From Agrobacterium tumefaciens (GTDB lineage Bacteria; Pseudomonadota; Alphaproteobacteria; Rhizobiales; Rhizobiaceae), in contig JAGIAH010000001.1 in the NCBI GenBank assembly GCA_017744915.1, positions 62,001 through 126,000 on the forward strand: a DNA stretch of 64,000 nucleotides, in the 5' to 3' direction. The notes beneath the pieces were generated by a model, which made no database searches, was not told the origin of the DNA, and was given only the letters and a program-made list of their open reading frames with translations. A program made the position numbers and the translations under genes. Of the stretch, positions 44,354 through 52,384 are shown one piece after another (within the stretch, counting starts at the first letter, position 1; the number at the start of each line of letters is the position of its first letter).

Positions 44354-45550
44354 TCAATCAGGCCAGCGCAGCATGCCGTCGAAACGGTGGCGGCTACGGT
44401 CTTCGAACGGCGTGGCGATCACCTCGTTGGAGGCGCGCGCCTTGTCGAGCTCTTCCGCCAGACGGGACGCGACAATGGTCTCCTGACCGGGATGCAGGTT
44501 GCAGGGATCGAGATAGAAATAGCGATGCTCCACCTCGTGATCGCGGGTGATGATCGGCGGATTGCCCCTCGCCAGCGCCGTCGTCAGGTCCCACGCGGTG
44601 ATATGCGCGTCCTCGGCATCGATGATGACACGCAGCCGGTCGAGCGGGTTGTTGGTCGGGTCCGGTTCGATCAGCGCCGTCACGCCCGGGCGTCCGTCCA
44701 GCGTCTTTTTCCAGAGGTTGAGATAGCCTGTTTCCCGCTCGCGAATGCCGGCATGGTCACGCTTTTCCCACGCTTCCAGCGCGGCCATGACGCCATAGAT
44801 GCTTTCCTTGCCGACCTTCATGCCTCGGCCGATACCCATATTCTGCAGGAAGGCATGGCGCACCAGTTCCTTCTTGCCGGCAACGATGCCCGACGTGGGG
44901 CCGCCGAGGAACTTGTGGCCGGAATAAAGCACCACATCCGCGCCGGTGGCCAGAAACAGTTTCAGGTCATATTCGGAAGCCGCATCGACGATGACAGGTA
45001 CGCCCCTGGCATGGGCAATCTCGACGAATTCGGAAAGATGCAGCAGGCCGTAGTCGACCACATGATGCGAGACGACATAAACCGCCGCCGCCGTTTTTTC
45101 GGTGATGGCGTTTTCCATGTGAAAACGGTGGGTCGATGTCGCCTGCCCGATCAGCACCACCTTGCCGCCGCCGAGCCGGATCGCCTGATCCACCGGCGCG
45201 CCATAGCTCACCACATGACCCATCTGCACCAGAACCTCATTCTTTTCAGGCGCGATATCAGGCAGCTTTTCGATGGCCAGCAGATTATTGCCGGTGATCG
45301 CGCCCGCCACCGCAAGGCTGATGCCGGACGAGCAGGAGGCCGTGACGAAACCGGCCTCGCCGCCCGTCAGCCTTGATATTACCGCGCTCGCCTTGCGTTG
45401 CAGATCGTTGATCTCGACGAATTGCGGCAGGATGGCCGCCATGGCCTGAACGGCCTCGGGAACGACAATCGAAGCGCCGAGCGAGGTCATGGTGCCCGAG
45501 ACGTTGATGACCGGGCGAAGACCGATCCTGCTTCTGATATCCTCGGTCAT
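44354..45550 (-). CDS. SelA-like PLP-dependent enzyme (D-glucosaminate-6-phosphate ammonia-lyase-like)
   Basis: A 398-residue fold-type I pyridoxal-phosphate enzyme related to selenocysteine synthase SelA and DgaE. Schiff-base Lys213 lies in [10 protein letters not shown], the cofactor aspartate is 189 ([11 protein letters not shown]), and the phosphate-binding region is [15 protein letters not shown]. Relatives remove ammonia from 2-amino acids by beta-elimination. The ATG at 45550 follows AGGAGA; the frame extends 16 codons beyond. With the RidA, metallohydrolase and peptide-type transporter genes it likely breaks down a modified amino acid, but the substrate is not known. A true SelA role is unlikely, because no selB or selC is seen. 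Confidence 0.87.
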   Translation of the reverse strand: MTEDIRSRIGLRPVINVSGTMTSLGASIVVPEAVQAMAAILPQFVEINDLQRKASAVISRLTGGEAGFVTASCSSGISLAVAGAITGNNLLAIEKLPDIAPEKNEVLVQMGHVVSYGAPVDQAIRLGGGKVVLIGQATSTHRFHMENAITEKTAAAVYVVSHHVVDYGLLHLSEFVEIAHARGVPVIVDAASEYDLKLFLATGADVVLYSGHKFLGGPTSGIVAGKKELVRHAFLQNMGIGRGMKVGKESIYGVMAALEAWEKRDHAGIRERETGYLNLWKKTLDGRPGVTALIEPDPTNNPLDRLRVIIDAEDAHITAWDLTTALARGNPPIITRDHEVEHRYFYLDPCNLHPGQETIVASRLAEELDKARASNEVIATPFEDRSRHRFDGMLRWPD

Positions 45551-45565
45551 GTCTTTCTCCTGTTC

Positions 45566-45610
45566 TTGCGATGCGATGGGCATCGACATATATGCCATAA
45601 TAATGTAATA
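45566..45610. promoter_or_regulatory. Divergent control region of the SelA-like and IclR genes
   Basis: TTGCGA (45566-45571), 17 bases and TATATG (45589-45594) make a plus-strand promoter candidate for the IclR gene. Starting in its -10, the plus strand from 45590 to 45610 reads ATATGCCATAATAATG and then TAATA. This matches, at 16 of 21 positions, the minus strand of 51922-51942 upstream of the peptide-binding-protein operon, including an unbroken CATAATAAT. It is the likely IclR binding site. Confidence 0.6.
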
Positions 45611-45638
45611 GCTTCTCAGAATTCATGAGGAGCCAAAA

Positions 45639-46475
45639 TTGGACGCCCATAAACTGGACGAAATGCCTTCAACCGCCCTGCCCGACGCCGCTGAAAACGC
45701 GGACACGAAGGCGGCCAGGCGCTCGCGCGTCAGCGGCATCGACCGCGCTCTTCAGGTGATTGATTATCTTTACGAAACCGGTTCTCCCGCCGGTGCTTAC
45801 GCCATCGCCAAGGCGATCAAGGCGCCGCTTTCCACGGTCTATGTGATCGTCGACGATCTCGTCGAAAAGAACATGCTGGCGCGCAATGCCGATGGCAACA
45901 TCTGGCTCGGCGCGCGGCTTTACCATTATGGCCTTGCCTATGCCCGCTCTCTGGATTTCATGGGTGTCGCCACCCACGAAATGCACGATCTGTGCCGCCA
46001 TGCGGGCGAGACCGTGCAGCTTTGCGGCCGCGATGGCGACCATATGCTTGTGCTGGCCATGGCCGATGGTCCGAGCCATTTTCAGGTCGCGTCGCGCGTC
46101 GGCACCCGTGTTCCCCTGAACTGGACGGCGTCCGGCCGCCTGCTCGTCGGCCATCTGCCGGAGGCGGAGCGCCTCGAACTTTTTCGACGTTGCGCCCGCT
46201 CCTCGCCGACCGGCCGTGCGGAAATCAATCCCGAGACCCTGTCGCAATCGGCGGCGGCCGCTTTCCATGACCGGCTGTCGATACAGGTCGCCGAATCCGA
46301 TTATGCCGTCGCCTGCATCGCCTCGCCGATCTGCGACAACAGGGGCGAATGCGTCGCAACGATTTCCATCGTGCTGCCGGAACAGAAGGTTCTGGCGGAC
46401 GAGAACCATTATACCGAACAGGTCAGGGTCTCGGCGGAACGGATCGAAAAGCTGATGGGCTGGCGCAACCATTGA
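45639..46475 (+). CDS. IclR-family transcriptional regulator (TTG start)
   Basis: A 278-residue protein with an N-terminal winged helix (GAYAIAKAIKAPLSTVYVIV, RALQVIDYLYE before it) and a C-terminal effector domain (VGTRVPLNWTASGRLLVGHL, then YAVACIASPICDNRGECVA). I take the TTG at 45639 as start because GAGGAG (45626-45631) lies seven bases before it; the first ATG, eight codons later, has no such site. It is divergent from the SelA-like gene and convergent with RidA at a six-base gap. It probably controls the whole catabolic and transport set. Confidence 0.88.
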   Translation: MDAHKLDEMPSTALPDAAENADTKAARRSRVSGIDRALQVIDYLYETGSPAGAYAIAKAIKAPLSTVYVIVDDLVEKNMLARNADGNIWLGARLYHYGLAYARSLDFMGVATHEMHDLCRHAGETVQLCGRDGDHMLVLAMADGPSHFQVASRVGTRVPLNWTASGRLLVGHLPEAERLELFRRCARSSPTGRAEINPETLSQSAAAAFHDRLSIQVAESDYAVACIASPICDNRGECVATISIVLPEQKVLADENHYTEQVRVSAERIEKLMGWRNH

Positions 46476-46481
46476 ATAGCC

Positions 46482-46976
46482 TCAACCCTTCAGCGCGACG
46501 ATGGCTTCGATCTCGACGGTGATGTTGCCCGGCAGCGAGCCGAAACCCACGGCGGAGCGGGCGTGCTGCCCGGCATCGCCGAACACATCGATGAAGAGAT
46601 CGGAACAGCCGTTGATGACGCTCGGGTGATCGCGAAAATCGCTGACGGCATTGACCATGCCGAGCAGCTTGACCACCTTCTTCACCCGCGACAGATCGCC
46701 CAGCGCCTCATGCATGACGGCAAGCAGGTTGATGCCGGTGAGGCGCGCATGGTTATAGGCCTCTTCGAGCCCGATTTCCGCGCCCACCTTGCCGGCGTAG
46801 AGATGGCCATTTTCCTCCCGTGGCCCCTGGCCCGAAAGATAAAGCATGTTGCCTTCCACCACATGCGTGACGAAATTGGCAATCGGCGGCGGCGGCGGCG
46901 GCAGGGAGATGCCAAGCGCGGCGAGCCGGTCATAGGGCGAAAGGTGCCCTTCTGCATCAAGCGAAGACTGTTTCAC
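46482..46976 (-). CDS. RidA/YjgF-family imine deaminase-like protein
   Basis: A 164-residue RidA-superfamily protein (FVTHVVEGNMLYLSGQGP, then HARLTGINLLAVMHEAL). The conserved arginine is in HARSAVGFGSLPGN, and the glutamate in the closing VEIEAIVAL, the residues that hydrolyse enamine/imine products in true RidA. About 30 extra N-terminal residues with a run of prolines precede the domain. RidA normally clears reactive 2-aminoacrylate-type intermediates released by PLP lyases, so its place beside a SelA-like lyase is meaningful. It lies 82 bases after the metallohydrolase gene. Confidence 0.9.
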   Translation of the reverse strand: MKQSSLDAEGHLSPYDRLAALGISLPPPPPPIANFVTHVVEGNMLYLSGQGPREENGHLYAGKVGAEIGLEEAYNHARLTGINLLAVMHEALGDLSRVKKVVKLLGMVNAVSDFRDHPSVINGCSDLFIDVFGDAGQHARSAVGFGSLPGNITVEIEAIVALKG

Positions 46977-47058
46977 GCGAATTCCTCATAATGCCGGGAC
47001 GGGTATCCCGTAATTTCTGCGGAAGGCGGAGGGCATGCTCCCGCCTTTCCATTCGGGT

Positions 47059-48282
47059 TCAGCGCCAGGAATAACCATGGCTGTGGCGCACCAGCTTGCG
47101 CGCCCTTGGAATATAACGGCTGGCGGCGATGGCATCGGCACCGATGACCGCGTAACGCGGCTCGAACAGGCGCTTCAGACGCGAGACGTCGCCATTGGAA
47201 TCCGTCGCTTCCAGATCGGAATCCACCAGATCGAAAATCGTGAAATCGGCTTGGCTGCCGACATCGAGGCGGTTTTCCATGTCGAGACGGATGATGGAGG
47301 CCGGGTTGCGGGTGACCGCCTCGACTACGTTTTCGAAGGGCATATCGACCGACAGCAGCTTCGACATGGTGGTCGCGAGATCCCAGACCGGGAAATTCAT
47401 CGAATGGCCGTGCAGATCCGTCGAGATCGAGAAAGGCAAAAGGCCGCGCGCAATCGCCGCTTCCGCCACCTTGAAGGAGAAGGATGCCCCGCCATGGCCG
47501 ATATCCAGCCGGATGCCTTCACCGGCGCAGCGTTCGGCAAGGTTGAACAGGTCCTCGTCTTCCATGATGCTGGAGCCCGATTTGCCGTTGAAACAATGGG
47601 TCACGACATCGCCGGGACCGAGAATTTCCAGCACCTCGTCATAAAGTGCGGGTGGTTCGCCCACATGCACCATCATCGGCACTTTCAGGATCTTGGCGAT
47701 CTTCTTACCGAGCTTGACCGGCGTCACACCCCAGGAGCCGGTAATGACATGGCTCGCCCGCACCTTGATGCCGACGATATGTTCGCTGTTTTCGGCATAA
47801 ACTTCGAGAATGCGATCAAGGTCAATGTCCTTGATATCACGCAGTTCCGGCACGCGGTTGCAGGCAACAAGGCCGATGGAGCCGAGATTGAGGAAGGCCT
47901 TGATGCGCTCTCTCGAAGGCTCAATGATATATTCCCGGAAACCATGGAAATTCGCTTCGCCGGCCGAGCCGGCATCCACCAACGTGGTCACGCCACGCTC
48001 GGCCCCGCATTCGGAAGGGCGGATGGAGATATCGGTGCCGCCGTGCCAGATATGCACGTGCAGATCCACCCAGCCGGGCGAGATGAAGGCGCCCTTGGCA
48101 TCGATGCGCTGCGCGTCCGTAGGCGCCTGCAGGGCAGAGCCAACGGCGGCGATCTTGCCGTCTCCGCCGATCAGAATATCGGTCGAGGACTGGGACGCCC
48201 CCTTTCCGAAACCGACGGGTTTGACATTGGTGAGAAGAATGGGAGCTTGAAGAGGCGTTTTCGCCTGTTCGCCGGACGACAT
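47059..48282 (-). CDS. Amidohydrolase-superfamily metallohydrolase (EF_0837/AHA_3915-like deacetylase)
   Basis: A 407-residue amidohydrolase with a full binuclear metal site: His75 and His77 (VDLHVH), carbamylated-lysine candidate Lys173 (GIKVRAS), His206 (MVHVGE), His229 (VTHCFNG) and Asp289 (STDLHG). It resembles the deacetylase group found beside DgaE/SelA-like enzymes in other bacteria, so it may remove an acyl or carbamoyl group from the imported compound. The ATG at 48282 follows AAGGGAT; the longer frame runs 30 codons back into the permease gene. It begins two bases after the DppC-like gene ends. Confidence 0.88.
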   Translation of the reverse strand: MSSGEQAKTPLQAPILLTNVKPVGFGKGASQSSTDILIGGDGKIAAVGSALQAPTDAQRIDAKGAFISPGWVDLHVHIWHGGTDISIRPSECGAERGVTTLVDAGSAGEANFHGFREYIIEPSRERIKAFLNLGSIGLVACNRVPELRDIKDIDLDRILEVYAENSEHIVGIKVRASHVITGSWGVTPVKLGKKIAKILKVPMMVHVGEPPALYDEVLEILGPGDVVTHCFNGKSGSSIMEDEDLFNLAERCAGEGIRLDIGHGGASFSFKVAEAAIARGLLPFSISTDLHGHSMNFPVWDLATTMSKLLSVDMPFENVVEAVTRNPASIIRLDMENRLDVGSQADFTIFDLVDSDLEATDSNGDVSRLKRLFEPRYAVIGADAIAASRYIPRARKLVRHSHGYSWR

Positions 48283-48283
48283 A

Positions 48284-49159
48284 TTACAAATCCCTTCGCA
48301 GTCTTGGGTCGAGCATGTCCCGCAGCCCGTCGCCGACCATTTGCAGCGACAGCACGGAAAGAATGATGGCAAAGCCGGGGAAATAGGTCATCCAGTCGGC
48401 CTGGCCGATATATTGGCGGCCGGCGGAAATCATGGTTCCCCAGGTCGGTATTTCAGGGCTGACGCCAAGCCCCAGGAACGACAGGCCGGCCTCGGCCAGC
48501 ATGGCGCTGGCGAAAAGGAAGGTGCATTGCACGAGGATCGGCGAGACCAGATTGCGCAGCACATGCCGCGTCATGATGTGGAAGGTGGAAATGCCGAGCG
48601 CCTTGGCCGCCTCCACATAGGGCAATTCACGGATCACCAGTGTCGAGGCGCGCACGATGCGGGCAAGGCGCGGCGAGTAGACGACAGCCAGCGCGATGAT
48701 GACAGTCGTGAGCGACGGGCCGAGTGCCGCCACCAGCGCAATCGCCAGCAGAATATCCGGAAAGGCCATCATCGCATCGATCAGCCGGGCGATCGGCGTG
48801 TCCAGCTTCTGGAAGAAACCGGCAAGCAGCCCGAGGGTGATGCCGATCAGCGCCGAAAGCGCCACCACGGCGGCCCCCACCAGAAGCGACAACCTTCCGG
48901 CATAGATGGTGCGGGAAAAGACGTCGCGGCCGAACTCGTCGGTGCCGAACCAGTAGAGTTCGCTTGGCGGCTTCAGGCGGTTCACGATCGACAATTTCGA
49001 TGGCGAATAGGGTGCGATCATCGGCGCGAAGACGGCGAGCAGCACGAAAACGAAGAGAACAATGACGCCGGCGGCCACAGTCTTGCGTTTGAGAAAGCGC
49101 CGCAGGAACAGGATGGTCGGGTTGCGCGCCGGTGGGGTGGTGGAAACAATATCGGCCAT
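48284..49159 (-). CDS. Peptide-type ABC transporter permease, DppC-like
   Basis: A 291-residue inner-membrane protein with about six helices and the binding-protein-dependent transport loop (YVEAAKALGISTFHIMTRHV). The start overlaps the stop of the DppB-like gene by one base (TGATG), so translation is coupled. It forms the import channel with that subunit. The metallohydrolase gene follows directly. Confidence 0.93.
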   Translation of the reverse strand: MADIVSTTPPARNPTILFLRRFLKRKTVAAGVIVLFVFVLLAVFAPMIAPYSPSKLSIVNRLKPPSELYWFGTDEFGRDVFSRTIYAGRLSLLVGAAVVALSALIGITLGLLAGFFQKLDTPIARLIDAMMAFPDILLAIALVAALGPSLTTVIIALAVVYSPRLARIVRASTLVIRELPYVEAAKALGISTFHIMTRHVLRNLVSPILVQCTFLFASAMLAEAGLSFLGLGVSPEIPTWGTMISAGRQYIGQADWMTYFPGFAIILSVLSLQMVGDGLRDMLDPRLRRDL

Positions 49160-50100
49160 CAGTAACGAACCCTCGGATCGACCAGCAGGTAAAGCATGTC
49201 GATTGCAAAATTGATGAGCACGTAAAGCCCGGCGATAACGAGAAGCGCACCCTGAATGACCGGATAATCACGCCGAAGCACAGCGGAGACGACGAGGTTG
49301 CCGACACCCGGCAGGCCGAAGACGGTTTCCGTGACGACCGCCCCGGAAATCAGCACAGCGGCGGTGAGGCCAAGCACGGTGAGGATGGGAATGAGCGCAT
49401 TCTTCAGCGCATGTTTCATCACCACCCGGCGCTCCTTGACGCCCTTGGCTCTGGCGGTGCGGACATAATCGTCGCCGAGAACATCCAGCATCGAAGCGCG
49501 GGTGAAGCGCAGGATGAGGGCAGAGGAAACGAGGCCGAGCGCGATTGCCGGAAGGGTCAGGTGATACATGCGCTCGAGGAAACTTGCACCCGGCCCGCCG
49601 TAACCCGACACCGGGAACATATCGAGCCGGACGGCGAAGACCTGCATGAGGATGAGGCCGAGCCAGAAGCTCGGAATGCTTGCCGCCAGCATCGCCACCG
49701 TGGTCGCCGCCTGATCCACGAAAGAACCGCGCCGGTAAGCGGCATAGATGCCGATGGGAAGGGCGATGACACTGGCAATCAGCAGTGAAAATATCGTCAG
49801 GAAGAAGGTCGGTTCCGCCCGGTCAAGAAGCGCTGAGCCGACCGGCATGTTGAGAAAGATCGACTGCCCGAGATCACCCTTCAGCAACTGGCCAATGTAA
49901 TAGACATATTGCACCCCGAGCGACTGGTCGAGGCCGAGCCGTGCGCGCAGTTCCGCAATGTCCTGCGCCGAGGCATCCGGCCCCAGCATCACGGCGGCCG
50001 GGTCTCCGGGTGTGACGCGCAGGATGACGAAAACGATGGTGACGACGAGGAACATCACCACGATCATTCCCGCAAGTCTCTGGAAAATATAGCGTATCAC
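49159..50100 (-). CDS. Peptide-type ABC transporter permease, DppB-like (GTG start)
   Basis: A 313-residue permease beginning MIRYIFQRLAGMIVVMFLVV, with the usual DppB periplasmic region (TPGDPAAVMLGPDAS) and the ATPase-contact loop (YVRTARAKGVKERRVVMKHA). I chose the GTG at 50100 with CGGAGC upstream; an ATG 27 codons earlier gives an N-terminus lacking the usual first helix start. It lies 262 bases after the binding-protein gene, with a repeat element between. Confidence 0.88.
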   Translation of the reverse strand: MIRYIFQRLAGMIVVMFLVVTIVFVILRVTPGDPAAVMLGPDASAQDIAELRARLGLDQSLGVQYVYYIGQLLKGDLGQSIFLNMPVGSALLDRAEPTFFLTIFSLLIASVIALPIGIYAAYRRGSFVDQAATTVAMLAASIPSFWLGLILMQVFAVRLDMFPVSGYGGPGASFLERMYHLTLPAIALGLVSSALILRFTRASMLDVLGDDYVRTARAKGVKERRVVMKHALKNALIPILTVLGLTAAVLISGAVVTETVFGLPGVGNLVVSAVLRRDYPVIQGALLVIAGLYVLINFAIDMLYLLVDPRVRY

Positions 50101-50211
50101 GTATGAAAGCTCCGAAGCGCGTGATTGCCGCAACCAGGCGACGGTTGAACTGGGTTGACGATGAGTGTCGGCACCTCGCACTCAGGGTCGGGAAAAACGC
50201 TTGCTTCCGTC

Positions 50212-50315
50212 ATGCCGGACTTAATCCGGCATCCAGCCACCACGCGTCCGCGTGGTGAAAGAGACTCTTGCGATCAAGGACTTGATCGCGCTGAATCCCG
50301 GCTCAAGGCCGGGAT
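50212..50315. repeat. Four-hairpin mosaic repeat, copy B
   Basis: ATGCCGGA/TCCGGCAT (50212-50232), CACCACGCG/CGCGTGGTG (50238-50257), GATCAAG/CTTGATC (50272-50287) and ATCCCGGC/GCCGGGAT (50295-50315), followed by GACGG. The first three are the reverse of copy A at 611-687, with the middle stem changed on both sides so that it still pairs. It lies between the binding-protein and DppB-like genes of one operon and could weaken readthrough to the permeases. Confidence 0.85.
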
Positions 50316-50362
50316 GACGGGGGTGCGGATGTAACACCCTGCACCCCGAGACCAAGCTGATC

Positions 50363-51889
50363 CTACTTCTTAACCGAGGCGTTCCAGAAATAAGGCCATG
50401 GAGCCGGATCGACGCCTTCCAGCTTGTTGGACTTGGCGGCCACGGCGTTGAAATCGCCGATCTTGATGAGCGGCAGCTCCGCATAGATCGTCTTCTGCAC
50501 ATTGGCCCAGAGTGCGACGCGCTTGTCCGGATCAGCCTCGGAAGTGAAGGCATCAACCGCCGCCTTGCGCGCCGGCGTATCCCACCAGCCCGGCGAGCCG
50601 GTGGAGAGCGCACCGATCAGCGCCGGTTCCGGCAGGAAGGGGCTGTGGGTGATGTAGATGTCCCAGAGTTTCGGATCGGCGCGGCGCTGCGTCAGCGTCG
50701 CCCAGTCCACCACCTGCATGTCCACCTTGAAACCGGCAAGCTTCAGATATTCGGCGGCGACCTGCGCCATCTTGTAGTGGAATTCATATTGCCGGCTGGT
50801 GAGAATACGCAGCGGCTCGCCATTATAACCGGCCGCCTTCAGCTTTTCAGCAGCGGCCTCCGGGTTTCCGATATTATAATTGCCCTCGACACCCTCTTCC
50901 GAATGCCAGGAGAAATTGTCAGGATAATAGGCGCCATCAAGCGCATAAAAATCCGTGCTGCCGAAAGCGGCCGCCAGCATGTCTTCCATGTTCAGCGCTT
51001 CGGTTACCGCCTTGCGGACCTCAAGCTTGGAAGACAGCCCCTCCTTTGTGTTGAACACGAAGACCGGATAACCGAAAGGCTTCAGCATCAGCGGCTGCGA
51101 GGCCGACGAGGATTTCACCTTGTCGAAGGATTCTACCGGAATGGAATCGACGTAATCATATTGCCCGGAAACGGCGGCTTCGACGCGGGTGTTCGGATCA
51201 GGCACCGGAACGAAGCGAATTTCATCGAGATATTGGTGGCGTGCGCCACCGTAACCGTCACTATCCCCCTCGCGGGACTTGTAGCCGTCAAAGCGGACGA
51301 GCTGGATATATTGATCCGCCTTGCGTTCCTTCAGCATATAGGGGCCGGTGCCGATAAATTCGGCCATCGGCTCCGCCTGCTTTTCCGCCGGCAGGATGAT
51401 GGCCGCCGAATTGTTGAAGGCGAGCAGCGAGGCCAGCGGCGCATAGGGCTGCTTGAGGGTGATCGTCACCGTTCCGGCATCGGGTGCGGAAATGTTGTCG
51501 ATGAAACCGGCGGCCTGCTTGCCGCGCGAGGCGATCTTCATCCAGCGGCCGAGCGAGGCGACGACATCTTCAGACGTCATGTCGCTGCCGTCATGGAACT
51601 TGATGCCCTGGCGCAGCTTGATCGTGTAGGTTTTGCCGTCCGCGCTGATCTCGGGCAGGCTTTCGGCCAAAAGCGGCGTCACCTTCCAGCCCTTGTCGAA
51701 GGTATAGAGCGTCTCGAAAATATGCTGCGTGACGATGCCGACGAGATCGGCGGTCGAGGCCATGGGGTCGAGTGTCGGCGGCTCGCCGATCGTAGCGACG
51801 TTGATCACGCCGCCCTTTTCCTGAGCCATCATCACCCCCGGCGCAAGCAGCAAGGCGGCGGTGGCAAGAAATGCAAGTTTACGTCTCAT
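50363..51889 (-). CDS. Peptide-type ABC transporter substrate-binding protein (family 5)
   Basis: A 508-residue periplasmic protein with a signal peptide (KLAFLATAALLLAPGVMMA). Family 5 features are visible: TIGEPPTLDPMASTADLVG near the mature N-terminus, TYTIKLRQGIKFHDGSDMT, and the two-lobe layout. Relatives bind di- and oligopeptides, opines or other amino-acid conjugates. I chose the ATG at 51889, preceded by GGAG; a nine-codon longer frame is less likely. It is the first gene of the operon and is governed by a TTGACA promoter with an AT-rich operator. Confidence 0.93.
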   Translation of the reverse strand: MRRKLAFLATAALLLAPGVMMAQEKGGVINVATIGEPPTLDPMASTADLVGIVTQHIFETLYTFDKGWKVTPLLAESLPEISADGKTYTIKLRQGIKFHDGSDMTSEDVVASLGRWMKIASRGKQAAGFIDNISAPDAGTVTITLKQPYAPLASLLAFNNSAAIILPAEKQAEPMAEFIGTGPYMLKERKADQYIQLVRFDGYKSREGDSDGYGGARHQYLDEIRFVPVPDPNTRVEAAVSGQYDYVDSIPVESFDKVKSSSASQPLMLKPFGYPVFVFNTKEGLSSKLEVRKAVTEALNMEDMLAAAFGSTDFYALDGAYYPDNFSWHSEEGVEGNYNIGNPEAAAEKLKAAGYNGEPLRILTSRQYEFHYKMAQVAAEYLKLAGFKVDMQVVDWATLTQRRADPKLWDIYITHSPFLPEPALIGALSTGSPGWWDTPARKAAVDAFTSEADPDKRVALWANVQKTIYAELPLIKIGDFNAVAAKSNKLEGVDPAPWPYFWNASVKK

Positions 51890-51921
51890 GGTCAAGCTCC
51901 CAGCTCTTTGTTCCAACCTGA

Positions 51922-51983
51922 TGTTCTATTATTATGTTATATACATCTTTATAACAGAATATCTCGATAAGACGCCTTGTCAA
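51922..51983 (-). promoter_or_regulatory. Promoter and operator of the peptide-type ABC operon
   Basis: On the minus strand TTGACA (51983-51978), 16 bases, TATTCT (51961-51956). Immediately downstream is a perfect inverted repeat, TGTTATA/TATAACA (51935-51941 and 51950-51956, eight-base spacer). It overlaps the 51922-51942 segment, which shares CATAATAAT and 16 of 21 positions with the IclR-SelA control region. Confidence 0.7.
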
Positions 51984-52384
51984 TGACCCTCACCGGGGAA
52001 GATGGAAGCCGGGGGGCGCCGATAGGAGAAGGAGGCTTTGCGAGAAGGGAGAACAGGGGGCAAAAATAACGGTGATTTTTGCTGGAAAACGAGTGGCCGC
52101 ACGCTGCATCGACAGGGGGGCAAGGAAGCCGGACGATAAAGATCGATGGCAGATAGCGAATTAAGAAGGCGGGATATTTCGCATCTGCGAACAAAGTGTT
52201 ATTGGAATAGCTGGAAAGACAAAATTCCGACAGACATCGCCTGCCATTGATATTATAATTACGTCATTCGTTTCCATCAGCCGTGTTTTTAAGGGCTGCA
52301 GACAAAGCCGATATTCCACACCGCCGAACTTTATCCAAAGGCGGATCATAAATTTTTTATTACGTTGAAATTATTGAGGAAATC
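51984..52384. other. Intergenic leader of the glycosyltransferase gene, with promoter candidate
   Basis: No gene is seen. CAGACA (52231-52236), 17 bases and TATAAT (52254-52259) form a plausible plus-strand promoter, giving an untranslated leader of about 115 bases. AT content rises strongly from 52200. The start codon is preceded by GAGGA. Confidence 0.55.

Noticed and set aside
44354..45550. Selenocysteine synthase SelA
   Set aside because: No selB, selC or selD lies nearby, and the gene is embedded in a catabolic and transport cluster. A DgaE-type lyase fits better.
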